Source: Platerodrilus igneus (taxonomy: Eukaryota > Arthropoda > Insecta > Coleoptera > Lycidae). Taken from it: 64,000 bases of DNA. The notes under the pieces are model-generated. The model had not been told where the DNA came from and did no database searches. It saw only the letters and a list, made by a program, of their open reading frames with translations. Positions 22,622 through 33,625 of the stretch are shown piece by piece. The position numbers were made by a program, and so were the translations under genes. Numbering within the stretch: position 1 is the stretch's first letter; each line of letters begins with the position of its first letter. Location: NCBI GenBank assembly GCA_036346225.1, contig JARFIW010001178.1, positions 2,794,917-2,858,916 of the forward strand. The letters run 5' to 3'.

Positions 22622-23176
22622 TTACTGTATCATGCTTTGAAACTTTACCAGTGTTCTTCGAATCAGTAATCCCTCCTGACCCATTCTCGATTCAGTTGCT
22701 TCCATCATGCATACTTGTCCTTCCCGAAGCGTACCATCCGGGCGTCCCATCACTATCATTTCCGCCTTCTCGGGTATTTTCATATCACAAATCATTCGAA
22801 CTTGCATCGTCTGGTTACTCGTCCCTTGAAATGGAATCTCATCATCATCTATCCGAAGCACATTTTCTTTCATGTTTACATGAAACCTATATTCTCTCAT
22901 GAGATCCATTCCCACGATCACTTCTTCTGTAATTTCAGCTACCAACACCCGATGATTAATTGATTTGTCTCCAACTCTCAACGTTACAGCAGTCTCTCCG
23001 TGAGTCAAAATTTTCTCACCACTTGCCGTTCTAAGACATACCGATACAGGTAGCACTTTTCCACGACCAACCAAATCTGGTCTCGCAATAGTCCTTGTCG
23101 CTCCTGTATCCACGAGTAATCGGACAATCCTACCATTAATTCTACCATCGATATAAATGCTGTCCAGACTTTCCAT
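22622..23176 (-). CDS. gypsy aspartic protease region
   Basis: 184 codons with the retropepsin active-site motif LLVDTGATRT near residue 20 and the flap/second motif VIVGMDLMREY near residue 90. The enzyme cleaves the Gag-Pol polyprotein. The upstream frame is closed by a TAG, so a frameshift from gag is needed; an A10 tract at 23281-23290 in the gag end is a possible slip point. Confidence 0.85.
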   Translation of the reverse strand: MESLDSIYIDGRINGRIVRLLVDTGATRTIARPDLVGRGKVLPVSVCLRTASGEKILTHGETAVTLRVGDKSINHRVLVAEITEEVIVGMDLMREYRFHVNMKENVLRIDDDEIPFQGTSNQTMQVRMICDMKIPEKAEMIVMGRPDGTLREGQVCMMEATESRMGQEGLLIRRTLVKFQSMIQ

Positions 23177-23253
23177 CGACGATGCAGCACGGATGATAAT
23201 CTACGGGGCACTACGTTGTGCTGTCGACGTCCGCCCCCTTACGTCGACTTGCT

Positions 23254-24875
23254 TTAGTTTTCCTGCTGCTCAACCGGTTGTTTTTTTTTTGGTTGAGTAC
23301 AGCGTCTCTGTATGTGACCAACTTCACCGCAGTTCCAGCATCGTAGACCCCATCTCCGCGGTCGTTGTCTTTCGGCGTCGCCGTGGATCAATGTAGTAAG
23401 CGTAAGACTACGGATCCCAAGGTCCCGAGTTCAAATCCCGACACGGCCGACTGCTTGAAAAATGGCAGGTGAGCATTTTTCACAAAAATTACGCCCTCGT
23501 TCGGATGAGAGGTTAAATGGAGGTCCCGTGTGTGAGTGTTGTCACGCACGTTAAAGATCCCTACCTTGCCTGGAACGGCAAGGGTTTGGCAAAATTCTAA
23601 ATTTCCAGGCAACAAAAATTCGCCTTCTGGCCAATGTAGTACCTACGGGTGGAGCATTGGAAATGTAAATAAACGGTCGTTGTCTTTCAAGCCTTTCCGC
23701 TTTTTGCTTTTCAAAGACACGGTTGATTATCTTTTCTACGCTGTTCTGCGATTGCTCAGGTTCTTCTAATGCAGACCGAACTTTGTGACTCATCCTGCGT
23801 GACGTCTGCTTAGCTGCTTCAAATTCAAGCGCATGAGCCAGTGCGTCATCTAACATTTTTGGCCGTGCTAATCTTAGCGCTTGCTGTATTTCACTGTCTT
23901 TAATGCCTTCCCAAATGTTTGAACAGCCAGTCGTTCCAGGAAACTATCTGGTGCCGTTGGGTATGCCAATCTAACTAATCTGGCAATGTCAGCTTCGAAT
24001 TCTTGCAGGCTATCACTTGCCTCTTGCGAGCGGTTCTTAACTTGTGCGTGGTAAACCTGTTGAAGGTGAGCGTCTCCATATCTCATCTCAAGCTTCGATG
24101 TTAAGAGGCCGTAATCATTTTGCTGGTGATCGGGAATCGTTTGTAAGATGTTAAGAGCTTCCCCCCGTAGGGCCACTATTAGAGAGATAGCCTTCTCTTT
24201 GTTGCACCAACCGTTGGCTATTGCCGCAGCTTCAAATTGTTTCAAATATGTGGGCCAAGGTGTTTTACCATCGAATGTGGGTGGTTTCACTTTAAATTTA
24301 GACGGTATTGACTCGCTCCTTTCCATGCTTCTTATTTCTGGAATGTTTTGATTTACAACTTGGTTTACTAATTCAAGTGGCCGTGTTGTTAGTGAAATCA
24401 CTTGTTCTTGCAGCCTCATCACATCTTCTTCCATTTTTATCAATTTACTGTCCAACTTTTGCTCAACTGTGTTTACCTGTTCAGTGACATTTTCTTTCAA
24501 TGCAATGGAGCTTTCCATTAATCTTTGTTCTAACGTGACTGTTTTTTCATTCAACTTTTCTTCTAATTTCGCAGCATTTTCACTTAACTTTTCTTCTATT
24601 TTCTCAGCATTCTCACTAAACTTTATTTCCATTTTCGCAGCATTTTCACTCAACTTTTCATCTATTTTCTCAGCATTTTCACTAAGTGTTATTTCCATAC
24701 CGTCTTTAAACTCTTTAAGGGTCGATTCCAGTTCAACTGACTTCATTAAGTTTTCACTGAGTGTCACTTCTAGTTTAGCCAAACTCTCCTCCATACCGGA
24801 TTTAAAATCCTTGAGGAAATTCATTAAACTTTCTGCCTCCATTTTACTTTGACTTCTTGTAACTGGCATATACAA
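23254..24875 (-). pseudogene. gypsy Gag with coiled-coil N-terminus and zinc knuckle, split by a SINE
   Basis: The N-terminal 333-codon frame starts MYMPVTRSQSK. It holds a coiled coil built of an 11-residue repeat (LSENAEKIDEK, FSENAEKIEEK, LSENAAKLEEK), then a capsid-like region (FKVKPPTFDGKTPWPTYLKQF, LEMRYGDAHLQQVY). A frameshift lies near 23865. A zinc knuckle CWNCGEVGHIQRRC (23299-23340) lies beyond the SINE. Gag packages the element RNA. The SINE at 23374-23673 interrupts the segment before the knuckle. Confidence 0.85.
23374..23673 (+). mobile_element. complete tRNA-derived SINE with 15-bp target duplication
   Basis: This 300-bp insertion is flanked by CGGTCGTTGTCTTTC at 23359-23373 and 23674-23688. 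The head folds like a tRNA: GCCGTG pairs with CACGGC, and a B-box-like GAGTTCAAATCCC is present. The body contains a CACGCACGTTAAAGATCCC block and the tail ends AAATGTAAATAAA. It was made by RNA polymerase III and copied by a LINE, which established SINE biology explains. It inserted into the gag of the gypsy element, so it is younger than that insertion or was carried along with it. Confidence 0.9.
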
Positions 24876-24929
24876 ACTACTTAAATATCTTTAGACTTGT
24901 GTATTCTCTTTTTAAATTAATCACTATAT

Positions 24930-24947
24930 ACCCCACACCTGACACCA
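24930..24947 (-). promoter_or_regulatory. primer binding site, tRNA-Leu-like
   Basis: One base inside the 5' LTR the minus strand reads TGGTGTCAGGTGTGGGGT, complementary to a tRNA 3' end ...CACCTGACACCA, which fits tRNA-Leu. The tRNA assignment is inference. Confidence 0.7.
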
Positions 24948-24948
24948 G

Positions 24949-25539
24949 TGAAGCGGGCTACGACTACCGCGTTTCTCTAATTTAAAACAAGTAATAGTAA
25001 GTGTCTTTATTACTCACTGTTCACAAGTCTGATTAACAGTATATACCTTATTTGTAGATGTTTTCAGTCCAATTAACAATGAAGCACTATCACACTAATG
25101 AATTTACAAGCACTAATAACTTCTTAAACTAACTGCTTTACCATAGGTCCATTAATAAGACTAACACGACTATTATTCAATACACTTCTATCTATTTATG
25201 TATACTACAAGCTGCATGTACATTAGACACAGCATATAACATTTATGTATATTCTTAAACTTCCAAAAGCTCAACTATGTTTACTGTACACGATATAATT
25301 TATATTAGACATTCAAGTATAGACTAACTCTTGCATTTATTAGCGGTCTTATATATACTCTGAGATAAAGATATGACTCATCCTCTAGTAATTATGAGAA
25401 GCTTCTCGGTCTATTGAGAATAAACAGTGCTGGCGGGTTTTGTGTGTTTGATGGCTAGAAGAATTCTCGAATCCTGAAGACTATGCAGAGCCTACAGCGC
25501 TTGTGTGTTTGACGGGTTGCCTAATAGTAGCTCGCAACA
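24949..25539 (-). repeat. 5' LTR of the macrodomain gypsy element
   Basis: 591 bp with the same TGTTGCGAGC...CCCGCTTCA ends as the left copy. It is followed by GTAT, the target duplication. Confidence 0.92.
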
Positions 25540-25559
25540 GTATATTTAACTCTAGAAAA

Positions 25560-25930
25560 TCAAAAACTATTTTGCCTTCTCCTGCACGAATTTTATTTGC
25601 TATCAAGCTCTTATTTTTTTAATTTCATTAAATAATGAGAAATAATCATCTGTCGGGTATTGGTGACTATCAATGTGGATCTCATGCATATTGTCAGTGG
25701 TACCAGAATGTAAATCGGCAACTATAGTAACTTTGTCATGTTTGAAAGAAGTCCAAACATCAAACAACGATTTGCTTAATTCGGTGTACTGTAACTTTTA
25801 AAATCATTAAAAGCGTTTAAATCTATTCTTGATTCTAAATAGTCTAAATGATTGAATGACTCATTATTTAATTTCTTTATATTTTGTAAGTTTTGATGAT
25901 GTTGAGGTTCGGATTTTTGTTACGCTTTTT
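25560..25930 (-). pseudogene. decayed coding sequence, family not recognised
   Basis: On the minus strand, frames joined by small indels read NNESFNHLDYLESRIDLNAF, LFDVWTSFKHDKVTIVADLH and IHIDSQYPTDDYFSLFNEIK. The amino-acid pattern looks like real protein, but no family is recognised and no start or splice sites are clear. It may be an old transposon or gene remnant. Confidence 0.35.
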
Positions 25931-26025
25931 TTTAAAGCTCTATTTTTTATTGTATTAATTAGGTTAGGAGAACTTTGAAAATTCCTAGTATTATGTTGTA
26001 GTACTCGCGTCACGTGAAAACCACA

Positions 26026-26425
26026 CAAAGATTTGGCTCAGTCCAGTCGTTGACTTATTGTTTGTAGCCTGAGAGAATACAAAGACTGCACTTCTCATGC
26101 CTTACACGCAGTAGTACCCACCAATGTGCGTCAGAAAAGTTTACTCTCTCTTAGATGAGAGAGATGTTTTGTGGGAGCGAAAGTGTCGAAACAAATGATT
26201 TGACTACCAACCTTCCTCGAGTGTAGACGTGTGTTGTAGTGCTTCGATATATTGATGAAGTAATTCCTTCCCCTCGGTTCCTATCCCATATCGTTACTTC
26301 ACATATCGACGTTTCGTCTAAGAGAGTTACAGCCAGGCAAACACCAAGGCATCAGGACTATACTTACGACATTCCTAGAGAATCTGAAACTGCCGCATCG
26401 GGAGCAAACAACCACGGGTAAGTGT
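26026..26425 (+). other. possible untranslated or first exon with strong splice donor
   Basis: This stretch is clearly richer in G+C than its surroundings. It contains a 60-codon open frame (26239-26421) and ends at a near-consensus donor, CACGG|GTAAGTG, at about 26418. No coding family is recognised and no downstream plus-strand exon was found. It may be a 5' exon or an old element. Confidence 0.25.
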
Positions 26426-26616
26426 TAAATTTAACTCCGTGTACATTTGAGGTTATATGTGGTAATAATTAACGTTGCCGAGCTTTAAATGCGGTTGTTT
26501 TTAAATTAGTTCACTTTATCGTATACTTCGAATAGTCCACGTTTTCAAAATAAAAGAGAAATAATCAGTTATACTTTTGAAAACCATATACAATTGCTCT
26601 CTTAAACTCAAGTTCG

Positions 26617-27703
26617 TTAATTAGTTTCTGTAATAAGTTTTAAAATTCGAATTTTTTTATTTCTATGTTTAATTTTAAACATTCTACCGGCACTTTTCCA
26701 TTTTGCTTTCAACGGGAAAAAGAAACCTACGTCTAAAGGTTGTAGTATGTGTATAGTATTTATAAATACAAACATATTAATACAACTTGCTTCTCCACAC
26801 ACAATTTGCTCAAAGGCAAACTCAATTGGAAGATTGTTCATGTAAAAATACAATTATAGGTAATATCTTCCAGATATAGTATGGATACATTTAAAAAATA
26901 TTTTAAAAAACTAAATTCATCCATCTTCTTGGAGATTTTCTTATGCCCCCCCCCTCCCTCCAGTTTAGTAGATCGGATTTTGCCACTTCTTCTAGCAACC
27001 TGTGGTACTTATAAACCGTCAAAAGGTTTGAAAATTTACTAACCGCGTTAACTGCGAACAAAGTTTTAATAATTTCCTTGTCTAAGTTGAACGAGGTATC
27101 TATTATACACCAGTATCCCTTTTTTTAGCTAAAACGAAACCACCTTTAGGGCATAAATAGATTGAGGTTTTGTTCATATTCCATATACGGGCTGAATGGT
27201 CTGAAATATCTGCACAATTTTCTTAAACCAGAAACTCTAATTTCCTTAAACCACCCTTTTCTAAACATTCTGAGTAACAGTGCTCGATTTATGTACTTCG
27301 AACGCTTTTGGAATACTTCTAAATGGCGCGCCATCAACAAATTAAACCACTTACGCCTCGGGGTGTTTTGAGAAAATGAAGTATGCAGATTCATTTTAAC
27401 GCCAAATTTTTGACGGAATAAAATGTCCTTCCTTCCTTCCTTATAGGAAACCCCATTCTTGCAATGTTTTGAATCCCTTCCACTCATTTATACTTCACAT
27501 CGAAGCCCCAACGTTAGATTTCTTTTCACCTTCCCTGTACTGTCTGCTACTTGATCACTCAATTTATTTCGTATTGTTGAACGGGGAACTTCATACATCT
27601 TACAAGCTGTTGACACTTTCATGCTTTTATTTCTAATTGCAGCAAGAGCGTTGACAATTTGACAAGGTTTATAATGGAATAACTTTTTATTTTGTTTTGA
27701 CAT
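26617..27703 (-). pseudogene. pogo/Tigger-type transposase relic
   Basis: An N-terminal Psq-type helix-turn-helix (YKPCQIVNALAAIRNKSMKV, ACKMYEVPRSTIRNKL; 27540-27680) is followed after an in-frame TAA (27485-27487) by RRKWFNLLMARHLEVF, then a frame-shifted KGGFVLAKK, and near the end HILQPLDVGFFFPLKAKW. These are successive landmarks of the pogo/Tigger/jerky DDE_1 family. The part between 26853 and about 26990, which should carry catalytic Asp residues, is largely gone. It is an inactive cut-and-paste transposon; no terminal inverted repeats were identified. Confidence 0.75.
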
Positions 27704-28622
27704 ATTTTTAATTTTATTCTTTTTAGCTATTTTTCTACTGGAGTCATTACCTGTAAATACTAGTAGAAATAGCTATATGCCCAATTAAAAAAAGAAAGAA
27801 TTTACCTAAGTCGGTATGCTGGTACTTAATGTAGTATATTAATAAAATAGCTATGAATAGCGCAAGTCGTTTCCGTTAGTTGTCTTTCGGTAGTATAAAA
27901 AGGAAAACCCAGGTTACACTAGTGGCCAATTAATGGCTATAAATAGGGAAGTGCAGCGAATCTTAATCCCATTTCTAGTTAGCTGAAGTATAAATAAATT
28001 TAAAAAAATAATAGCTTTCTGCACAAAAACATTATATATGACAATTGTAGTAACAACAGAAACTTATAGAAAAACATTTTAAAAAGTAACAAATTAAATT
28101 AAATTTGTTTGTAAAGACACACCAAGAATTCTAATACGTCAGCGTTGTATTAAATAGAAACTGATGCAAAAAGAAGAAAGTTAATCTGAAATGGACAAAT
28201 TAATATCGATATACCCTGTACAATTCTGATTTCATGAATAGTAGTTTCTATAAATTATTTGTTCGATTAAAATCATAAACTTAAAAACCACAAAAGCATC
28301 GTTTTATTTCTGTTAAATACATATTGGAATCTAACTCAGGTTCATAAATTATTTTGAACCACAAAAGAGTAAACAAAATATTTATTTCAGTCAAATATCA
28401 CAGCGAGATCATCTCATTTTAAGAAAGCTTTAGAATTAAGAGGTAAATAACAGTGAAATGACCAATAGGCATGTTCATATCATAATTATTCCATGTATAA
28501 AAGTGCTTTTTACAAATTTTAGTTAAATAAAGTAGAATTAATGCTATAGTGACACACGTGTAATTATAATACAAAGTAAGTCCAGGCAACTTTATAAGCA
28601 CATTCATACAATATAGTAAAGG
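27704..28622. other. AT-rich intergenic, no gene recognised
   Basis: Between the pogo relic and the next gypsy element. No motif, RNA gene or paired repeat was seen. Confidence 0.35.
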
Positions 28623-28626
28623 AACC

Positions 28627-29325
28627 TGTTACGTGCCAAATTGGCACTTAAACATTTTTTTAGTTTAATTTTGATGTGCGGAAGTTTTGCGCCACAAATT
28701 CAAAAAACTTGGCGTGTATTTCCGTAACGTCAAAAGTGGGTTGGACGAATAATTTTGCGCCGACGCGTGAAAGGAGAAAAAGTGGGTTTTTGCCGGTGAA
28801 CTCTGTAACGTGGCTGTTTTGCCTGTAACTTCGAATAGTATGGTCGTGTTAGGTATCGTATCGTGCCTTTATCTTTATCTATGTAGATTTCCTTGTCTTG
28901 CTTATCTGTTAGTCGCCCCTTATACCTGTTTCCTTATTCGTTCCTGCATAGGTAGAAGATAAATTTGTCGCAGCCTAGGTCGAACCGAGTTCACGACCCC
29001 GGGAGGAGGCCATGCTCTGCTAGCAGCCACCATCTTTAAATTGCCTTGAAGGGGGCCATCAGCAGTCCTGATAGACGTCAGCAGACGCCAACTTTAACTC
29101 AACCCCGCAGGACGTCGGATTTCTTATGTAAGTACCTATTGTCTTAACCTGTTTGCGAATTAAATAAATATTTTCCGTCAATTGCGCATTTAATTTGTGC
29201 ATTGTGTGACGTCATTGACAGATGGACGCGCCGAAATCTGTATAAAGATTAGCGTTACCAACTGCCTGTGGTGTCTATTATACCGCGCTTGCGGGATTGT
29301 AGCTATGAACTTTTAAAGTGTAAGA
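28627..29325 (+). repeat. 5' LTR of the 28.6-kb gypsy element
   Basis: 699 bp, nearly identical to 36741-37438. The first bases contain the palindrome GTGCCAAATTGGCAC. Confidence 0.88.
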
Positions 29326-30324
29326 ATTGCCGTCCAACGTGTTTTTTAGGTTGAATGATTCCTTTTATGGCTATATAGTGTTTTAACTAATATTATTTAA
29401 AGCTTTTTCATTTAAAAAAAATTAACAAAGATAATTATCGATATTCTCTAATATATCTGTTGACCTTAAATTTTAGGTTGGTATCTTGCAAACTCCTCAG
29501 AGATTTTTCTGAAATGACATGTCAGCTGATTATAATGTATAACGTTTGTCCGAACAATTGTTCATTAAAATAATTATAATTAATTTTCTAATAATTTTAA
29601 ATGCAGTGTCATTTATAACTTAAATTATTTGAAATGTGTGATTAGTTTGTTTTTAGATGCAAATATAAGTTTTTAGGAAGGATCAATCCCTTAACCCTAC
29701 TTCTTACACGTGAGTACACATAAATAAATAAGCATTTAAGTAATTGCATGCCTTAAACACGGTTTATTACGAAAATTATCTACTTTATATTAGATTAAAA
29801 CATAACCCTCGTTTGTTTTTTCGACTTTAAAAAACTGTTTTGAAACCGTAAATCAACACTGTCTGGTGTGTTAATAGTTTGGGGGTGCCTTTTAGTAATT
29901 TACCTGTTTAGTTAATGATATTCGAATTACCTTTACAAGAAACTTTGTGTTTAAAAGCATATAACGTAACGATTTGAGCCTTAAAATATCTTTTTTTAAA
30001 AAACGCTAGACTAACGGGATCTTGTTGTGTTTGTTAAATAACACATTATCTACCTCTTTATAATTTGGAGTGTCTTTTTGTAGTTTAACAATGATATATT
30101 TCTTTTGTTGAACACTGGTCTTGCCCTCTTATAGTTCTAAACGTGTTTTTTTTTGGTGATTACCGTGATTGAATTTGAATGCCTTACGAATGCCTTTTAT
30201 AAGAAATTTTACCTTTAAATATCTTTACCGTACTGACCTGAAGTAGCTGTACCGTTTATTATCTTCTGAATTACCTCAGTATTGTATATCTCGTATATAT
30301 TGTGTCTCAAATATTCTTTTCAAG
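29326..30324 (+). other. 5' leader of the 28.6-kb gypsy element
   Basis: About 1 kb of AT-rich non-coding sequence between LTR and gag. The bases just inside the LTR, ATTGCCGTCCAACGTG, would be the primer site but match no obvious tRNA end. Confidence 0.5.
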
Positions 30325-31490
30325 ATGAATATCGCACATCTTAAGTCGTTGGAGCTCATTTACGAGATTGAGTGTAGAAACATTACTCCTGCCCCTAACC
30401 AAAATGATGGACGATTACAACTTAGAGCCATTTTAGCCCAGGAAATGAAAGGCGTACCTATTTTAAAGAAAATTGTTTCCGATTGGCCTCACAACGTATC
30501 TGAAATTAAACTATCTCTAGACGATATAACTGGTATAATAAATAGAATATATCCTGGCCCCCAGCGATATCGAGTTAAAACGCTTAGTTTCCAGAATCAC
30601 CCACCTCAAACAGCGCATAGAATTATTGTCCTTATACGACGATGAACAAGCGAACCTAGCTAAACAAACTTTTCTATCAGATATATTATTACTTGAAGGG
30701 ATTGTTCTTGAGAGACTCAATCCAAACGCAGACGCAGATATATCTTCACCGTTATCAAATCTCGTACTTGCCCAAGCTCAACCATTAGGGAAATCGATAC
30801 CTGTTTACAAATGGGGTCTAACTTTTCAAGGGTTTGACGCTTAAATCTCTTTATTGTCTTTCCACGACAGAATTAACAATTTAAAAATTTCTCGGCAGTG
30901 TACCGACCAGGATTTATTTGTTTCAGCGTTGATCTGGTACCGAAACATTAGGGATTAAATTTATACCTCGGAGGAGTTAGTTGCGTGTTTAAAACTAGAT
31001 TTTCTTCCGCATGGTTATATTACCGACCTTTGGAACGAGATACGAAATCGAACCCAAGGACCTAACGAAAATGTTGTTTCCTTCATTACCTCAATAGAAG
31101 CTTTATATAGTAGACTCGATAATAAACCTTCAGAATCTGAAATTATCGATCAGTTAGTTACTTAGAAATTTAAATCCTTATTTTTCTGAACGCCTGGCGT
31201 TACAACATATTTCTTCCTTAGCTCACCTTAATGTACCTTCTACCGCAATAAATAATTCACTTACCTGTTGGAACTGTAAGAGAAGTGGACATAATTATAA
31301 TGTCTGCACATACCCCAAAAATATTTTTTGTTATGGTTGTGGTCGCGCAAATATCTATAAATCTAACTGCACGAATTGCAATCCTAATGTGTCGGAAAAC
31401 TCGCGTCGAGATATTTCTACTCAGGGCGTGAATATCTCAAGGAATCAAAATCGTCCTCAACACCAATCATTCAACGGATTCAGACGTCAA
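30325..31490 (+). pseudogene. gypsy Gag with two zinc knuckles, broken
   Basis: It starts MNIAHLKSLELIYEIECRNI, typical of Gag in one insect gypsy group. A frameshift at about 30630 leads to LSLYDDEQANLAKQTFLSDI. A stop follows at about 30842 and the capsid-like part LIWYRNIRD...PNENVVSFITSIEALYSRL is further on. Near 31268 are CWNCKRSGHNYNVC and CYGCGRANIYKSNC, two CCHC-like knuckles. Confidence 0.8.
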
Positions 31491-31689
31491 TAAATTTAAA
31501 CCATAAAACTACCTCTAACGCTGTACCGTTATTAAATTTATCTAACAATAATATCGCTACTGTCAATGTACCTTCATTAGAAGAATTATGTTATACTACC
31601 CCGTCTGAAGGGTCTAATTGGCTACAAACCGTTAATTCCTTTTACCATAAAAAGTCTGCCGCTTTACAACTTGTAAGAAACCCTTTGAT

Positions 31690-32010
31690 AATCGTCCACA
31701 TTTACCCATCTCGATTGGTTCCTTAAATGTAATAGCTTTATTGGACACAGGCTCCTCATGCTCCCTTATAAATAACGAAGGTCTTCAGCAATTATCCAAA
31801 CAAAATATTAAAATTCAAATTGTTCCCGAAAAAACTTCCATAAATTTAGCTGACGATAATCAAATATATGTAAGGGTTCCTTAAATTAAAAATTGAGTAG
31901 AATCACTTGAACGTGACGTTTCATTTTTGATTGTCCCTGCATTAGCTTATCCTTTTCTACTAGGTGTGGATTTTTGTAAACTTTTTAATCTGTCGCTTTA
32001 CTTCCAAGAT
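31690..32010 (+). pseudogene. gypsy protease, broken
   Basis: The motif ALLDTGSSCSLI at about 31735 and the second block PFLLGVDFCKLF at about 31945 mark a retropepsin. Stops at about 31883 and 31893 interrupt it. Confidence 0.75.
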
Positions 32011-32099
32011 TTTTCATGGCAAACTTCTCTTAAAACAAATTCCTGTGCATCTACAGGAATATCTAACAAAATTTCTCTTACTGATTTCCAAAATGTAAT

Positions 32100-33625
32100 T
32101 CTTAACTCTACAATTGACAAATTTCGTAAACTTAATACCTCTGAACTTGGTTGTGTTACTACCGCAACACATGTTATCTCTACAGGTGATGCCCCCTTTT
32201 AAGCAACGTCAATATCCCTCATCACCTGCATTACAAAAGCATTTGCATGCTGAAATAGATAAAATGTTAGAATCTGGTGTTATCTCTCCCTCAAATTCAC
32301 CCTGAACGTCTCCCGTATTATTAGTTCGTAAGAAGAATGACGAAGGGCGTGTTTGTTTTGATTTGAACAGAAAGTTAAATTCTGTAACTGTTTCTGACGC
32401 TTACCTTCTACCAAGAACTGACTCTATTTTAAGCCGGCTTCGAAACGCAAAATTTATCTCATCTATCGATCTTAGACAAGCTTTTTATCAGATACCTCTC
32501 GACCTATCTTCTCGTCAAAAAACTGCTTTTTGTGTTCCAGGCCGAGGTCTTTTCGAGTATAATTTTTTGCCATTTGGTCTCTGTAACGCACCACAAACCC
32601 TACAACGTATTATGGATCAAACGTTAGGTCCTATCTTACATCAGGAACGTGCCTTTGTATTTTTGGATAATATTTTAGTTATCTCAAGTTCCTTTGATGA
32701 ACATATCGCCACATTAAATGAGGTTGCAGAACGCTTAAACGCAGCAGGTTTTAAGATAAACTGGGAAAAGTGTCAATTTTGTTATTCGTCGCTCACATTT
32801 CTTGGTTTTATTATCGATGGAACTGGCCTACGAGCAGATCCTGCTAAAGTCGACGCTATTACTAAATTCAAAACACCTAAAACGGTTACCGAAATCAAAC
32901 GTTTAATTGGAATGATTAGCTACTATCGCATCTTTCTACCCAACCTTTCAACTATATCTGCACCCATTACCGCTTTAATTAAAAATAAAAAGAAATCCCA
33001 AACTATCGAGTGGAATTTAGAATCTCAACAGGCTTTCGAACAAATTAAAACGTTAATCACTTCAGCACCTATCTTAATTTCACCCAATTTCGATGAAAAA
33101 TTTTATATACAAACCGATGCCTCGCTTACTGGTTTAGGTGCAATGTTGCTCCAGGTGAGCAATGGTTTAGAGCATCCAATTGCCTATGCAAGTCGTGCCT
33201 TAACTTCTGCCGAACAAAAATATTCAGCTACCGAACGAGAATTATTGGGCGTTATCTTTGGCATCGAGAAATTTAGAGGATATGTTGAAGGTGCACATTT
33301 TACCGTAATCACTGATTGTGCAGCTCTCACTTGGCTTAATAACTTAAAACAACCCGCAGGTCGTTTGGCAAGATGGAACTTGCGTATCTCTCAATTCACT
33401 TTTGATGTTAGGCATAGGCCTGGCAAATTAAATATCGTACCTGATGCCTTATCTCGTGATGTTGTCTCTCTTAACATTCCAAATCTAATTCCTGATACCT
33501 GGTATCTTAATATGATTAAAAAAGTTTCTGACAATCCCGATAAATTTCCTACCTTTCGCGTAACCAACAATAGATTATATAAATTTGTATCTTCTTCCCC
33601 TCATAAAATATCTAATATTCCTTAA
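32100..33625 (+). pseudogene. gypsy reverse transcriptase and RNase H with altered active site
   Basis: KMLESGVISPSNSP is followed by a TGA where Trp is expected (32303), then VRKKNDEGRVCFDLNRKLN, FISSIDLRQAFYQI, LPFGLCNAPQTLQRIM, VFLDNILVIS, FLGFIIDGTG and MISYYRIFLPN. RNase H reads YIQTDASLTGLGAMLLQ, TERELLGVI, DCAALTWL and HRPGKLNIVPDALSRD. The catalytic Y-x-D-D is FLDN (32660-32671); loss of the second Asp should abolish polymerisation. The long 420-codon frame is otherwise open. Confidence 0.88.

Larger units (their letters stand above)
18470..25539 (-). mobile_element. Ty3/gypsy LTR retrotransposon with a Pol-fused macrodomain
   Basis: A 7.07-kb element on the minus strand between two LTRs, with a 4-bp target duplication GTAT (18466-18469 and 25540-25543). 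The order is 5' LTR, tRNA-Leu-like PBS, coiled-coil Gag with a zinc knuckle, protease, RT, RNase H, integrase, OARD1/TARG1-type macrodomain, CCCH finger, PPT, 3' LTR. The LTRs differ at about 14 positions plus a 28-bp deletion in the left one, so the insertion is fairly young but not recent. Damage includes a nested SINE, several frameshifts, an integrase deletion and one stop inside the macrodomain. It is not autonomous as it stands. Confidence 0.92.

Noticed and set aside
24469..24852. Plus-strand open frame with repeated SLNFSSIFAAF-like segments
   Set aside because: It is the opposite strand of the repetitive gag coiled coil; the repeats are a mirror of the heptad coding on the minus strand.
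26617..27703. Domesticated pogo-derived host gene
   Set aside because: An in-frame stop, frame changes and loss of the middle of the DDE domain indicate plain decay.
28627..28641. The palindrome GTGCCAAATTGGCAC in the LTR as an operator or transposon end
   Set aside because: It is simply the first bases of both LTRs, just after the TG start.
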